From: Xanthobacteraceae bacterium | Lineage (GTDB): Bacteria; Pseudomonadota; Alphaproteobacteria; Rhizobiales; Xanthobacteraceae | NCBI GenBank assembly: GCA_028290465.1 | Contig: JAQGJU010000043.1 | Location: forward strand, 1 to 41,485 | Direction of reading: 5' to 3' | DNA length: 41,485 nucleotides | Shown: one piece after another, positions 8,453 through 16,601 of the stretch | How positions within the stretch are numbered: position 1 is the stretch's first letter | How the letters are laid out: the number at the start of each line of letters is the position of its first letter | The notes under the pieces: generated by a model | Seen by the model: only the letters and a program-made list of their open reading frames with translations | Told to the model about the DNA's origin: nothing | The model's database searches: none | Translations under genes and position numbers: made by a program

Positions 8453-9235
8453 TTATGCCGCTTTGCGGCCGTGATGGCTATGGAGTTTTTCGGATAATGC
8501 CCGGCGGATGGCGTTGAAATCCGCCGACATCACATCGCGCGGGCGCGGCAGCTCGATCTTCAATTCGCTGTCGATACGGCCCGGCCCGGGCGACATCACC
8601 ACGACGCGGTCGGCGAGGAAAATCGCCTCCTCGATGGAATGCGTGACGAACAGCACCGTCAGCCCGGTGCGCTGCCAGATGTCCAGCAACTCGTCCTGCA
8701 GCCGTTCGCGGGTCATCGCGTCCAGCGCGCCGAACGGCTCGTCCATCAGTACCACTTCAGCGTCGTTGGCCAGCACGCGGGCGATGGCGACGCGCTGCTT
8801 CATGCCGCCGGAGAGTTGATGCGGTTAGGCATTGGCGAAGCGTTGCAGCCCGACCAACTCGATAAATCGGTCGACCGTCTCGCGAACCTCCGACGACGGC
8901 CGGCCGCGTGACGACGGGCCGAAGCCGATATTGCCGCGCACGCTCAGCCACGGAAACAGCCCGTAATCCTGGAACACCATGCCGCGGTCCGGCGCCGGCC
9001 CGCGGATCGGCACGCCCCACATCAGGGCTTCGCCGCGCGATACCGGCTCGAAACCGGCGACGGCGCGCAAGAGGGTAGACTTGCCGCAGCCGGACGCGCC
9101 GATCAGGCAGATGAACTCGCCCTTGCGGACCTGCAAATTCGCATCGTGCAAAGCATCGATGCGCTGGCCCTGCATTTCGAACTGCTTGCCGACATTCTTC
9201 AATTCGAGAATCGGCAGTGACGTCGTGTCACGCAT
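8453..9235 (-). pseudogene. NitT/TauT-type ABC ATPase interrupted by an in-frame TAA
   Basis: Two same-frame pieces together encode a full ABC ATPase of about 260 residues. The first piece (9235-8825) has Walker A GASGCGKST and Q-loop VFQDYGLFPW, and ends FANA. The second has signature LSGGM, Walker [13 protein letters not shown] and H-loop FVTHSIEEA. Between them, TAA at 8825-8827 replaces the codon for the tyrosine normally found in NAYPHQLSGG, and only seven codons lie between this stop and the internal ATG at 8803. The reading frame is otherwise intact, so this is either a very recent nonsense mutation, a suppressed stop or a base error. It overlaps the permease gene by 8 bp. Confidence 0.85.
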
Positions 9236-10097
9236 AGCCTGGACTCCAGCCCAGCAGCCGGCTGCCGAGCATTTTCACCAGCCAATCCGAAATGAAGCCG
9301 GCGATGCCGATCACGATCATGCCCGAGATCACGATCTCGGTGCGGGACAGTTGCCGGGCTTCCATGATGATGGCCCCTAGGCCGGTCTGCACGCCGGTCA
9401 TTTCGCCGACCACGATCACCACCCAGGCGAAGCCGAGGCCGAGCCGCAAACCTGTAAAGATCGCCGGCAGGCTGGCCGGCAGCACCACCTTGAAGAATTG
9501 CGCCGGGCCCTGGCAGCCCAGCATGCTGGCGGCCTCGAACAGCCGCGGATCGACCGAGCGCACGCCGAAGATGGTGTTGATCAGGATCGGATAGAACGCG
9601 CCGAGCGCCACCAGAAATACCGCCGAGCGCGGCCCGAGGCCGAAGATGATCATCGCCAGCGGCAGCCAGGCGGTGACCGGAATCGGCCGCATCACTTGAA
9701 GGGTCGGGTCTAACAATTGCCGCACGAACGGGATGCGCCCGATCATCAGCCCGAGCGGCAATGCGACCGCGAGCGCCATCGCGAAGCCACCATAGACGCG
9801 GCTGAGCGAGGCGAGGAGATGCGTCAGCAGCGTTTGGCTGAACAGGTCGTCGTAGATGCCGCCGAACGCCAGGTCATAGAGTTGCACGGCAACCGCGCTG
9901 GGCGGCGGGATCAGGCTGAACTTGCGGCCGTACGTCATGAAGTGCCAGAGGATCAGCACCACGACCGGAAACAGCAGCGCGATGGCCGGATTGCGCAGCC
10001 GGCCGAACAGCGAACGTGTGAATGTACCCGCTGCCACCGGCCGCGGCGTGTCCGCCGCGACCGTCAGCACAGCGTCAGTGTCGGCCGTCACACTCAT
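9228..10097 (-). CDS. ABC transporter permease, NitT/TauT (SsuC-like) family
   Basis: 289 residues, inner membrane. About six hydrophobic helices and the cytoplasmic EAA loop (FEAASMLGCQGPAQFFKVVLP, read here as EAASMLG...G....VVLP) that docks the ATPase. ATG 10097 is five bases after the stop of the binding-protein gene; its end overlaps the ATPase start (ATGCGTGA). It pairs with the binding protein and the broken ATPase as one importer for a small anionic or aromatic compound. Confidence 0.88.
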   Translation of the reverse strand: MSVTADTDAVLTVAADTPRPVAAGTFTRSLFGRLRNPAIALLFPVVVLILWHFMTYGRKFSLIPPPSAVAVQLYDLAFGGIYDDLFSQTLLTHLLASLSRVYGGFAMALAVALPLGLMIGRIPFVRQLLDPTLQVMRPIPVTAWLPLAMIIFGLGPRSAVFLVALGAFYPILINTIFGVRSVDPRLFEAASMLGCQGPAQFFKVVLPASLPAIFTGLRLGLGFAWVVIVVGEMTGVQTGLGAIIMEARQLSRTEIVISGMIVIGIAGFISDWLVKMLGSRLLGWSPGYA

Positions 10098-10102
10098 GCG
10101 CC

Positions 10103-11053
10103 TCAGGCTTTCTTCGACATTTCGTCGACAAACTTGGTGTCGAAGAACGTCGCGTAGTCCGGGAGCTGACGGATCTGCTTCAGCTCCAGCATGTATTGCG
10201 CGTAGGTCTTGGTCTGCTGGATTTCGGTCGGGCCGAATTTCCAGGTCAGTTCGACATTCGGCACCGAGACGGCGATCGCTTCCGGCTTCTGGCCGAGTTT
10301 CGCCACCGCCATCGCGGCCAGATCCTTCGGATTGGCCATGGCGAATTCCACCGCGTCGCGGTGAATACCGAGAATGACCTTCACCAGTTCGGGCTTCTCG
10401 GTCAGCATCTCGCGATGCGCGCCGAACACCATGTTGAGCGCGCCCATGGTGGTGCCGTACGGATATTCGACCAGCTTGCCGATGCCGGCCGAGATGCTGA
10501 CGCCGGGGCCCGGCTCCGCGCCGACGTAAGCATCGACATCGCCACGCGCGAGCGCGAGATGCATTTCGCTGAACGAGACGCGGATCGGCGTGATGTCCTT
10601 GATCGACATGCCCTCCATGCGCATCCGCTCCAGGATGAACACTTCTTGCGTCGAGCCCGGCCAGATCGCGACCTTCTTGCCCTTGAGATCCTTGATCGAA
10701 GCGATCGGCGAATCCTTGCCGGCGATCACCGCCATGCCGCGATTGCAGGCGCCGGCGATCACCGTCACCGGCTCGCCGGCCGCGGCACCAAGGAGGCCGG
10801 CCGCGATGCCGAACATGCCGAAATCGACCGACTTGGTGACGATCGCGTTCTTGCACTCGGTCGGGCTTTCGAACGGGATGACCTCGACCTTGTAGCCGGC
10901 CGGCGTGAACTTCTCGTAGAAATGCGGCGCGATGGAATGGATCAACTTCAGCGCGCCCATCTTGATGACGGTGGGCTGCTGGGCACGGACGACGCTGGGG
11001 CCGAAAACGGTCGCAGCGCTAGCACCGATGAGGAATTTGCGGCGGCCAATCAT
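10103..11053 (-). CDS. ABC substrate-binding protein, NitT/TauT (SsuA/THI5-like) family
   Basis: 316 residues. The N-terminus MIGRRKFLIGASAA is a twin-arginine-type signal, with cleavage after VRAQQ. The mature chain has the two-lobe pattern of SsuA/TauA-like proteins (DLKGKKVAIWPGS, then DVDAYVGAEPGPG). It would capture the substrate in the periplasm for the permease downstream. The start at 11053 is preferred to the TTG-initiated extension at 11152 because the Tat signal begins there and GGGAG lies just upstream. First gene of the four-gene minus operon; divergent from the dioxygenase gene. Confidence 0.86.
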   Translation of the reverse strand: MIGRRKFLIGASAATVFGPSVVRAQQPTVIKMGALKLIHSIAPHFYEKFTPAGYKVEVIPFESPTECKNAIVTKSVDFGMFGIAAGLLGAAAGEPVTVIAGACNRGMAVIAGKDSPIASIKDLKGKKVAIWPGSTQEVFILERMRMEGMSIKDITPIRVSFSEMHLALARGDVDAYVGAEPGPGVSISAGIGKLVEYPYGTTMGALNMVFGAHREMLTEKPELVKVILGIHRDAVEFAMANPKDLAAMAVAKLGQKPEAIAVSVPNVELTWKFGPTEIQQTKTYAQYMLELKQIRQLPDYATFFDTKFVDEMSKKA

Positions 11054-11269
11054 GAAAAGCTCCCTGATCTGTCTGACCGGGGGATTTGCAATCGCTGTGC
11101 CAGCGAATGCCGGGCGAAAAGCCGGTGGGATCGGGCCTGCGCCGGTATACAAGGGTGCAATTCTGCCTGTTTGGCGGGCTTGGTGCCGCGCGGAGCGGCG
11201 GCGCCTTCAGAATCATGTGAATCGACGGGCGCGGAAATCGCTTTAGACTTCCCCGGCCGGAGCATTCCC

Positions 11270-11923
11270 ATGACCGACCGTCCGACCCGCCGCCACATTC
11301 TCGCATCCGGCGCCCTTGCGGGCGTCGCTACCGGCCTGCTGCCGGATCTGGGCCTTGCCCAGACCCTGCCGCCGACGCCGGCCTGCGACGACCATGGCCA
11401 AGCCACGCCGCGCCAGACCGAGGGGCCGTTTTACAAGCCGAAGTCGCCGGAACGCGCCGACCTCTATGTGCCCGGCATGGCCGGGCAGCCGATCGAGCTG
11501 ACCGGCCTCATCCTGACGCGGCGCTGCCGGCCGGTGGCCGGCGCGCTGCTGGACGTCTGGCAGGCGGACGCCAAGGGCGTCTATGACAATGCCGGCTTCG
11601 GGCTGCGCGGCTACCAGATCACCGGCCCGGACGGGCGGTATCGCCTGCGCACCGTGGTGCCGGGCGCCTATCCGGGCCGCACCCGGCACATCCATGTGAA
11701 GCTGCAGGCCAGAGCGTTTTCAAGCGAAGTGGCAGCCGGTTCGGGTCCAGAAAACGCGTCATCGGTAAGAGCTGTCGCGCCGCTGCTGACCACGCAGCTG
11801 TATTTTCCGGGCGAAGCCCTCAATGCCAAGGACGGCCTGTTCCGCCGGGATCTGACGATCCGCACCGCCAAGGCCGAAGGCTGGCTCGCCGGACGGTTCG
11901 ATTTCGTGCTGGATATGAATTAG
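11270..11923 (+). CDS. Tat-exported intradiol ring-cleavage dioxygenase with in-frame palindrome insertion
   Basis: 217 residues. A Tat-type signal (RPTRRHILASG, ending GLAQ) predicts periplasmic or envelope location. The catalytic core shows TEGPFY and the expected non-haem Fe(III) ligands Tyr105 (GVYDN), Tyr134 (PGAYPG), His140 and His142 (RHIHVK). By family knowledge it should cleave a catechol or hydroxyquinol between the hydroxyls. Residues about 147-170 have no counterpart in the family pattern HIHVK.QA...LLTTQLYFPGE. They are the translation of a 50-bp palindromic element plus a short tail, inserted without breaking the frame (see 11711-11760). Activity may or may not survive, since the insert lies shortly after the two His ligands. 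Confidence 0.85.
   Translation: MTDRPTRRHILASGALAGVATGLLPDLGLAQTLPPTPACDDHGQATPRQTEGPFYKPKSPERADLYVPGMAGQPIELTGLILTRRCRPVAGALLDVWQADAKGVYDNAGFGLRGYQITGPDGRYRLRTVVPGAYPGRTRHIHVKLQARAFSSEVAAGSGPENASSVRAVAPLLTTQLYFPGEALNAKDGLFRRDLTIRTAKAEGWLAGRFDFVLDMN
11711..11760 (+). repeat. Palindromic element A, copy 1, inside a coding sequence
   Basis: 50 bp with the same ends and length as intergenic copies (AGAGCGTTTT ... AAAACGCGTC). It is translated as part of the dioxygenase (RAFSSEVAAGSGPENAS). The inner palindrome is partly degraded compared with 24541-24590. Confidence 0.85.
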
Positions 11924-11940
11924 GGGGCAGGCGGGCGGGG

Positions 11941-11985
11941 GCATGATCCCGGAAACTGGGAACCGGTTTTCGGATAAGATCATGC
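11941..11985. repeat. Palindromic element C
   Basis: 45 bp with perfect ends GCATGATC and GATCATGC and the inner AACCGGTTTTCGG core. It lies 17 bp after the dioxygenase stop. It belongs to a class of intergenic palindromes I associate with Hyphomicrobiales, and may aid termination. Confidence 0.75.
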
Positions 11986-12002
11986 CCAAAGGAAACTCGC
12001 CC

Positions 12003-12032
12003 GTAGCCCGATGGAGCGCGGCGAAATCCGGG
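12003..12032 (+). repeat. Short dispersed repeat, copy 2
   Basis: GTAGCCCGATGGAGCGCGGC... ending AAATCCGGGG; relative of 1869-1899. It lies directly behind element C, in the gap between two convergent genes. Confidence 0.6.
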
Positions 12033-12052
12033 GCGGCGTCACAACGCGAGAG

Positions 12053-12340
12053 CTACACAAGAAACTTCGCCATCGTCCAGATCGCGGAGATGGGCGTGCT
12101 CGCGCCGATCAAGACCATCAGCACCAGCGACAGGATGAGATAAACCGCCCAAGCGACCCGCTGTCGCTTCCAGATTCCGAACAGCGCGACCGCCATGTTG
12201 GCGAAGAATAGGGTGTAGGCGAGGATCTGGCCGGTTTCGAACCGGTAGGCGCCGTTCAGCCTGAGTTCGGTGAGAATGACCGCCATCAGGCCGAGCGCGA
12301 TGGCGGCGGGCCACAAGGGCAAGACTCGCTGGGATGGCAC
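12053..12340 (-). CDS. Small integral membrane protein, hypothetical
   Basis: 95 residues with three predicted membrane helices (WPAAIALGLMAVIL; LAYTLFFANMAVALFG; WAVYLILSLVLMVLIGA). Function unknown. The start chosen is GTG 12340, because AGGAGG lies eight bases upstream and the hydrophobic region begins right after it; the open frame continues to 12595 but that extension is Arg-rich and antisense to the next gene. It is convergent with the dioxygenase and divergent from the 61-residue gene. Confidence 0.65.
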   Translation of the reverse strand: MPSQRVLPLWPAAIALGLMAVILTELRLNGAYRFETGQILAYTLFFANMAVALFGIWKRQRVAWAVYLILSLVLMVLIGASTPISAIWTMAKFLV

Positions 12341-12494
12341 CTGCTGGACCTCCTGCCGCCCCTGAGGGGCCGCTCTTGATCGCCGAAATACCCCGTTTGG
12401 CGAAGCCGGGCAGGCGGTTAGCGACGTCTCAGTTCGCCTTTGCTTCCGCGCCCGGTTCGTGCGAGGTCTGCCGCAACCCCTGGAGGACAATCTG

Positions 12495-12680
12495 ATGGCT
12501 GCGGACGATAAACACGCCACCCTGTACCGGCGCCCCAACGCGAAACTGATGGAAGACGGCACCCCGCGCAACATCGCCGAGGCGTACAAGCGCATCCCGG
12601 TGTCGCAGCGCTCGCAGTACTACGTCGAATACCAGGACAAGGTGTACGAGGGCGAGGACGTCGAGAAGCTGCCGAGGTGA
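12495..12680 (+). CDS. Small conserved-looking hypothetical protein
   Basis: 61 residues, charged and soluble (LMEDGTPRNIAEAYKRI then YYVEYQDKVYEG). A good GGAGG ribosome site lies eight bases before ATG 12495. No domain recognised. The pattern and ribosome site argue for a real gene. Confidence 0.65.
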   Translation: MAADDKHATLYRRPNAKLMEDGTPRNIAEAYKRIPVSQRSQYYVEYQDKVYEGEDVEKLPR

Positions 12681-12792
12681 GGGGGGCGGTTGGCTGCGCT
12701 GGTCGTAAACATAGCGGCGCGACATCCCCTCGCAACCCGGCGGATCGGCTGCTAGCATTCTTGCCTTCGTATGACTTGAATGGGGCTGTCGG

Positions 12793-13134
12793 ATGAGACT
12801 CGTCGGTTTCGTTATCGCGATGATCGCGCTTCCTTCCGCCGCGCTGGCCGATGCCGCGGCGATCGGGATCGGCGTGCAGAACTGCTCGCAGCTGTCAAAA
12901 GACTTCGGCAATGACGCCGTCAAGGCGGATCTTGCCTACACCAATTGGGCATTCGGCTTCCTGAGCGGCGTCAACCTGGCGTTTGAAGTGGCCGGTAAAA
13001 CCCGCCGCAATCTGACGGCCATGTCGTTCGAGGACAAGAAGGCCTACCTGCGCAGCTACTGCGACCGGAATCCGGCCAAGACGCCGATGGACGGGGTGGT
13101 CGAGATGTACGGGAAGATGGACGTGTTCAAGTGA
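12793..13134 (+). CDS. Small secreted hypothetical protein
   Basis: 113 residues, signal peptide ending AALADA. The mature part has two cysteines (QNCSQL and SYCDRNP) and the sequence YTNWAFGFLSGVN; this spacing recalls small periplasmic HdeA- or Rap1a/Tai-like proteins, but I cannot assign it. The ATG at 12793 follows a GGGG-containing ribosome site. Confidence 0.68.
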   Translation: MRLVGFVIAMIALPSAALADAAAIGIGVQNCSQLSKDFGNDAVKADLAYTNWAFGFLSGVNLAFEVAGKTRRNLTAMSFEDKKAYLRSYCDRNPAKTPMDGVVEMYGKMDVFK

Positions 13135-13332
13135 CCGCATCCGGCCCTCAGCGTGGCTAGACCACGCCCTGCGCGGGGGTGCGCCGCGTAAAATCATCGT
13201 TACATACCAGTTGTTTGAACTGAGTACGGCTGGGCGCCGCGGCCCTGCCGTTTCCGGCCACGTCACGGCCTTAAACCGGATCGCCTCTCCGGCGTGGTCT
13301 CGGGTTCCGCCCCAGCCTGTTGATAGCTGCCC

Positions 13333-13382
13333 CCGGGCTGCCCCGGCGGGACGCAAAGCCGTTCAATCCGCCGCCGACATGG
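13333..13382 (+). promoter_or_regulatory. GEMM-like RNA core upstream of gpt (unproven)
   Basis: The 318-bp gap 13135-13452 has no gene. Within it, GGGACGCAAAGCC (13348-13360) is identical to the core of c-di-GMP-I (GEMM) riboswitch aptamers, preceded by a perfect CCGGG-CTGC-CCCGG hairpin in the P2 position. However, the partner strand GGGCAAACC and the CTAA box are not present in canonical form, so it may be a degenerate relative or a coincidence. Confidence 0.25.
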
Positions 13383-13452
13383 GCTAGAGCTTGCCCGACA
13401 GCAGGATCGGCGTGGTCGCCGGGCTCCGGCGCAGGCCGACGAGGAAGATAAC

Positions 13453-13980
13453 ATGGTGCCAGTTGAGGGTCCGGAGCCGGTCGCATTGCCGGCCAAGGCG
13501 TTTCCGGTGTCGTGGGATCAGTTCCACCGCGATGCGCGGGCGCTGGCCTGGCGGCTGGCCGCGGCCGGGCCGTTCTCGGCGGTCGTCTGCATCACGCGGG
13601 GCGGGCTAGTGCCGGCCGCGGTCGTGGCCCGCGAACTCGATGTGCGGGTGATCGAGACGATCTGCGTCAGCAGCTATGAGAATTATACCAAGCAGGGCGA
13701 GTTGCGCGTGCTCAAGGGCGTCGCTGAGTCAGTCATCGCGCTGGGCGGCGGCCAGGGGCAGGGCGTGCTGATCGTCGACGACCTCGTCGACACCGGCAAG
13801 ACCGCGCGCGTGGTGCGCGATATCCTGCCCAAGGCGCATTTCGCCACGGTCTATGCCAAGCCGATGGGCCGGCCGATGGTCGACACCTTCATTACCGAGG
13901 TGTCACAGGACACGTGGATCTATTTCCCGTGGGACACCGGCCTCGCCTTCCAGCCGCCGATCCGCGAAGGCGGCGCTTAG
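13453..13980 (+). CDS. gpt: Xanthine-guanine phosphoribosyltransferase
   Basis: 175-residue cytoplasmic purine-salvage enzyme that joins PRPP with xanthine or guanine to give XMP or GMP. The PRPP loop [13 protein letters not shown] (about residues 103-115), the [12 protein letters not shown] segment and the C-terminal DTWIYFPWD match the Gpt family of E. coli. ATG 13453 follows GAGGAAG. A 23-bp gap separates it from the next gene, which may be co-transcribed. Confidence 0.93.
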   Translation: MVPVEGPEPVALPAKAFPVSWDQFHRDARALAWRLAAAGPFSAVVCITRGGLVPAAVVARELDVRVIETICVSSYENYTKQGELRVLKGVAESVIALGGGQGQGVLIVDDLVDTGKTARVVRDILPKAHFATVYAKPMGRPMVDTFITEVSQDTWIYFPWDTGLAFQPPIREGGA

Positions 13981-14003
13981 CGCTCCAACAGAAAGATACG
14001 CTC

Positions 14004-14357
14004 ATGGCCACCATCAACGGCTCCGACGATGAAGACGGCGCCGAAGGTCCGCTCGACGAATTCGTGCGCGACAGCGAGGCGCTGTACGACCGCGTTGCCG
14101 AGTTCGTCGAGGCCGAAGATCTCGACGACACCTATGCGGTGGAATTGCTGCTCGACGTGGCGATCCGGCTGCGGCTCAGCGCCTATGGGCTCGGTGTCGA
14201 CAAGCCGTCGGTGATCGGCCTCAAGCTCGACCTGGATCGTTGGAAGGGCGAGATCGACAACATGATCCGCGACGCCAAGAAGGGCGCCGAGGATTACATC
14301 GCGCACTTCAAAGAGGTCCGCGCCGCGATCGACGACGAAGAGTCCAAGCCTTCCTGA
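14004..14357 (+). CDS. Hypothetical acidic protein downstream of gpt
   Basis: 117 residues, strongly acidic at the N-terminus (SDDEDGAEGP), then predicted helices (LYDRVAEFVEAEDLDD, LDRWKGEIDNMIRDAKKG). Soluble, no recognised domain. Likely in one transcript with gpt. ATG 14004 is preferred over the upstream in-frame extension that overlaps gpt. Confidence 0.68.
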   Translation: MATINGSDDEDGAEGPLDEFVRDSEALYDRVAEFVEAEDLDDTYAVELLLDVAIRLRLSAYGLGVDKPSVIGLKLDLDRWKGEIDNMIRDAKKGAEDYIAHFKEVRAAIDDEESKPS

Positions 14358-14434
14358 TAGGCCGTCCTGACAAAGGCCCTTCCGCCGCCGGGCGGGCCGA
14401 TGATAGAAGTGCCGGTCGGGGACGTATCCGAATT

Positions 14435-14523
14435 GCGGACGTGGCGGAACTGGTAGACGCCAGGGACTTAAAATCCCTTGAGGGGCAACCCTCGTGCGGG
14501 TTCGAGTCCCGCCGTCCGCACCA
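14435..14523 (+). tRNA. tRNA-Leu (UAA anticodon), CCA encoded
   Basis: Perfect seven-base acceptor stem GCGGACG / CGTCCGC, anticodon stem AGGGA / TCCCT with loop CTTAAAA (anticodon TAA), a long class II variable arm (GAGGGGCAACCCTC) and T-arm GCGGG-TTCGAGT-CCCGC. Discriminator A and CCA follow. It would read UUA and UUG. Confidence 0.97.
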
Positions 14524-14544
14524 GGGTATAGCTCTCCCATGTAA

Positions 14545-14703
14545 GAACTCTCGCTCGCACATGTACTGCGCGGCGGCCGTGGCGAAGAGCATCGTGCCAT
14601 CATGCAGGCGGCGGTCGATCGCGATGCCGACGCGGCGGTGCGGTTGCTTAATACGCATTTCGAAAAGACCGCCGAACTGGTCAAACGCGTCGTCGGGGCG
14701 CCG
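14545..14703 (+). pseudogene. C-terminal stub of a GntR-family (FCD) regulator
   Basis: In-frame translation after a TAA at 14542 reads ...EEHRAIMQAAVDRDADA, then AVRLLNTHFEKTAELV, which is the C-terminal end of the FCD ligand-binding domain of GntR regulators. Winged-helix and the main part of FCD are absent, so the gene has been lost apart from about 50 codons. It starts within 25 bp of the tRNA-Leu 3' end and precedes the SDR gene, which such a regulator may once have controlled. Confidence 0.7.
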
Positions 14704-14771
14704 AACGTGTCAGCGACGGCCCGCGCCACACGTAAATCGAACTCGCGCCGCCAAGGTCATCAGGGGAAGAA

Positions 14772-15551
14772 ATGGATCTGGGAATAGCCGGACGCTCCGC
14801 CATTGTCTGCGCCTCCAGCCGGGGGCTGGGCCGCGCCTGCGCCGAGGCGCTGCTGCGCGAAGGTGTCGATGTCGTGATCAGCGGCCGCACTAAAGCGAGC
14901 TTGGACAAGACGACCGAGGAGCTGCGCGCGCTCGGCGGCGGCCGTGTGACCGCCGTGAACCAGGATATCACCACGACCGAAGGCCAGGACGCGCTGCTGG
15001 CCGTCTGTCCGCAGCCTGACATTCTGATCAACAGCGCCAACGGGCCGGAGCCGAAGGGCTTTCTCAGCGTGAAGCCGGAAGAATGGCCGGCCGCGCTCGC
15101 CAGCAACATGATCGCGCCGCTGCTGCTCACGCAGCGCGTGCTGCCCGGCATGATCGAGCGCAAGTTCGGCCGGATCATCAACATCACCTCCGCGATGGTC
15201 ACGACGCCGCGCCCGCACATGACGCTGTCGGCCGGTCCGCGCGCCGGACTGACGGCCGCCATGAAGGCGATCTCGCTGGACGTCGCGCAGCACAACGTCA
15301 CCATCAACAACCTGCTGCCGGAACGCTTCGACACCGACCGGCAGCACTACATGGCCGAGCAGACCGCCAAGCGCGACAACATCACCTATGAGGAGGCGCG
15401 CCGCCGTCAGGTCGCGAGCTTGGCCGTGAAGCGGCTCGGCGATCCGCGCGAATTCGGCGCGATGTGCGCGTTCCTGTGCAGTTCGCTGGCGGGCTTCACG
15501 TCCGGGCAGAATTTCCATCTGGACGGTGGTTCGTATCCGGCGCTGATCTGA
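14772..15551 (+). CDS. SDR-family oxidoreductase lacking the usual catalytic Tyr
   Basis: 259 residues, Rossmann fold. The cofactor motif is ASSRGLGRA (residues 14-22), then NSANG and the Ser in INITSAM. The place of the YxxxK motif holds LSAGPRAGLTAAMKAIS, so the catalytic tyrosine is missing. A branch of 3-oxoacyl-ACP-reductase-like SDRs shows this pattern, so it is probably a natural variant and not decay. First gene of a catabolic operon: the extradiol dioxygenase begins 11 bp downstream. It may process the ring-cleavage product. Confidence 0.82.
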   Translation: MDLGIAGRSAIVCASSRGLGRACAEALLREGVDVVISGRTKASLDKTTEELRALGGGRVTAVNQDITTTEGQDALLAVCPQPDILINSANGPEPKGFLSVKPEEWPAALASNMIAPLLLTQRVLPGMIERKFGRIINITSAMVTTPRPHMTLSAGPRAGLTAAMKAISLDVAQHNVTINNLLPERFDTDRQHYMAEQTAKRDNITYEEARRRQVASLAVKRLGDPREFGAMCAFLCSSLAGFTSGQNFHLDGGSYPALI

Positions 15552-15562
15552 AGGAGACAGTC

Positions 15563-16564
15563 ATGTCGTTGCCCGCTCTCGTGCTCGATCCGCCGTTCAA
15601 CGTGACGCGATCGAGCCATGTCGTGCTCAACGTTGCTGACCTCAAGGCCAGCCGCGTGTTCTACGAAGAGGTGATCGGCCTCGTGCTGACGCAGGAGACT
15701 GATGGCGCGCTGTATTATCGCGGCATCGAGGAAGCCTGCCACCACAGTCTGGTGCTGCGGCAGAAATCCGGCGCGCGGTCCTGCGCTCGCATCGGCATGC
15801 GGGTCTACACCGAAGCCGATCTGGACAAGGCGTTCAGCTATTTCAAGGAGAAGGGCTGCGCGGTCGCGTGGGACAACGTGCCGTTCCAGGGCAAGACGCT
15901 GCACGTCACCGATCCGTTCGGCGTTGAACTTGAACTCTGCGCCAGCATGCCGGTGCTGCCGCGCCAGATCACGCAGTTCAGCAAGCACAAGGGCGGCTGC
16001 GCGCAACGCATCGACCATTATCAGTTGCTCACGCCGGACGTCCGCAAGGCCTGCGAATTCTACATGGCGTTCGGCTTCCGCCTGACCGAATATATCGCGC
16101 CCGACGATGGTTCGTTGCGCGGTGTGTTTCTGCAACGCAAGGGCAATCCGCACGACATTGTGTTCTTCACCGGCGACGGGCCGCAACTGCATCACGTCGC
16201 GTTCTTCTCGCCGGAAGCGCAGCATCTGCTCAAGGCCTGCGACATCGCCGGCTCATTGGGCTTCGGCCGCAATGTCGAACGCGGCCCCGGACGCCACGGC
16301 CCTGGGCACGCCATGTTCGTCTATTTCCGCGATCCGGACGGCCATCGCATCGAGCTGTTCAACACGCACTACCAGGTCATGGATATCGAGAACGAGCCGG
16401 TGCGCTGGGATCCGGCCGATCCGAACGTGTCGTTTCCGTGGGGCCTGCCGGCGCAGCGCACCTGGTTCGAAGAGGTCACGCCGTTCGAAGGGCAGCCGCT
16501 GCGGCCGATGCCGCATAAAGCCAATCCATTGACGCTCGAACGCTTCCTGGCAGAGCGCGCATAA
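15563..16564 (+). CDS. Extradiol dioxygenase, homoprotocatechuate 2,3-dioxygenase-like
   Basis: 333 residues, type I (vicinal oxygen chelate) extradiol enzyme with two VOC domains. The metal ligands are His152 (IDHYQ), His211 (LHHVAF) and Glu264 (RIELFN). Second-sphere His197 (GNPHDI) and Tyr254 (FVYFRD) also sit where the Brevibacterium homoprotocatechuate enzyme has His200 and Tyr257, with a constant offset of three. The residue matching Asn157 of that enzyme is Gln154, so the substrate may differ. It should open a catechol ring next to the hydroxyls. AAGGAG precedes ATG 15563. Confidence 0.86.
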   Translation: MSLPALVLDPPFNVTRSSHVVLNVADLKASRVFYEEVIGLVLTQETDGALYYRGIEEACHHSLVLRQKSGARSCARIGMRVYTEADLDKAFSYFKEKGCAVAWDNVPFQGKTLHVTDPFGVELELCASMPVLPRQITQFSKHKGGCAQRIDHYQLLTPDVRKACEFYMAFGFRLTEYIAPDDGSLRGVFLQRKGNPHDIVFFTGDGPQLHHVAFFSPEAQHLLKACDIAGSLGFGRNVERGPGRHGPGHAMFVYFRDPDGHRIELFNTHYQVMDIENEPVRWDPADPNVSFPWGLPAQRTWFEEVTPFEGQPLRPMPHKANPLTLERFLAERA

Positions 16565-16601
16565 GCGCTTTCGCACGACAAAAACAAAAGGCGAGGAGAT
16601 C

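Noticed and set aside
9228-10856. 542-codon minus frame fused to the permease
   Set aside because: The first half is an off-frame reading of the binding-protein gene; permease features begin at 10097.
10022-11923. 633-codon plus-strand frame ending in the dioxygenase
   Set aside because: Its first two thirds are antisense to the binding-protein gene and are Arg/His-rich; the dioxygenase starts at 11270 with a Tat signal.
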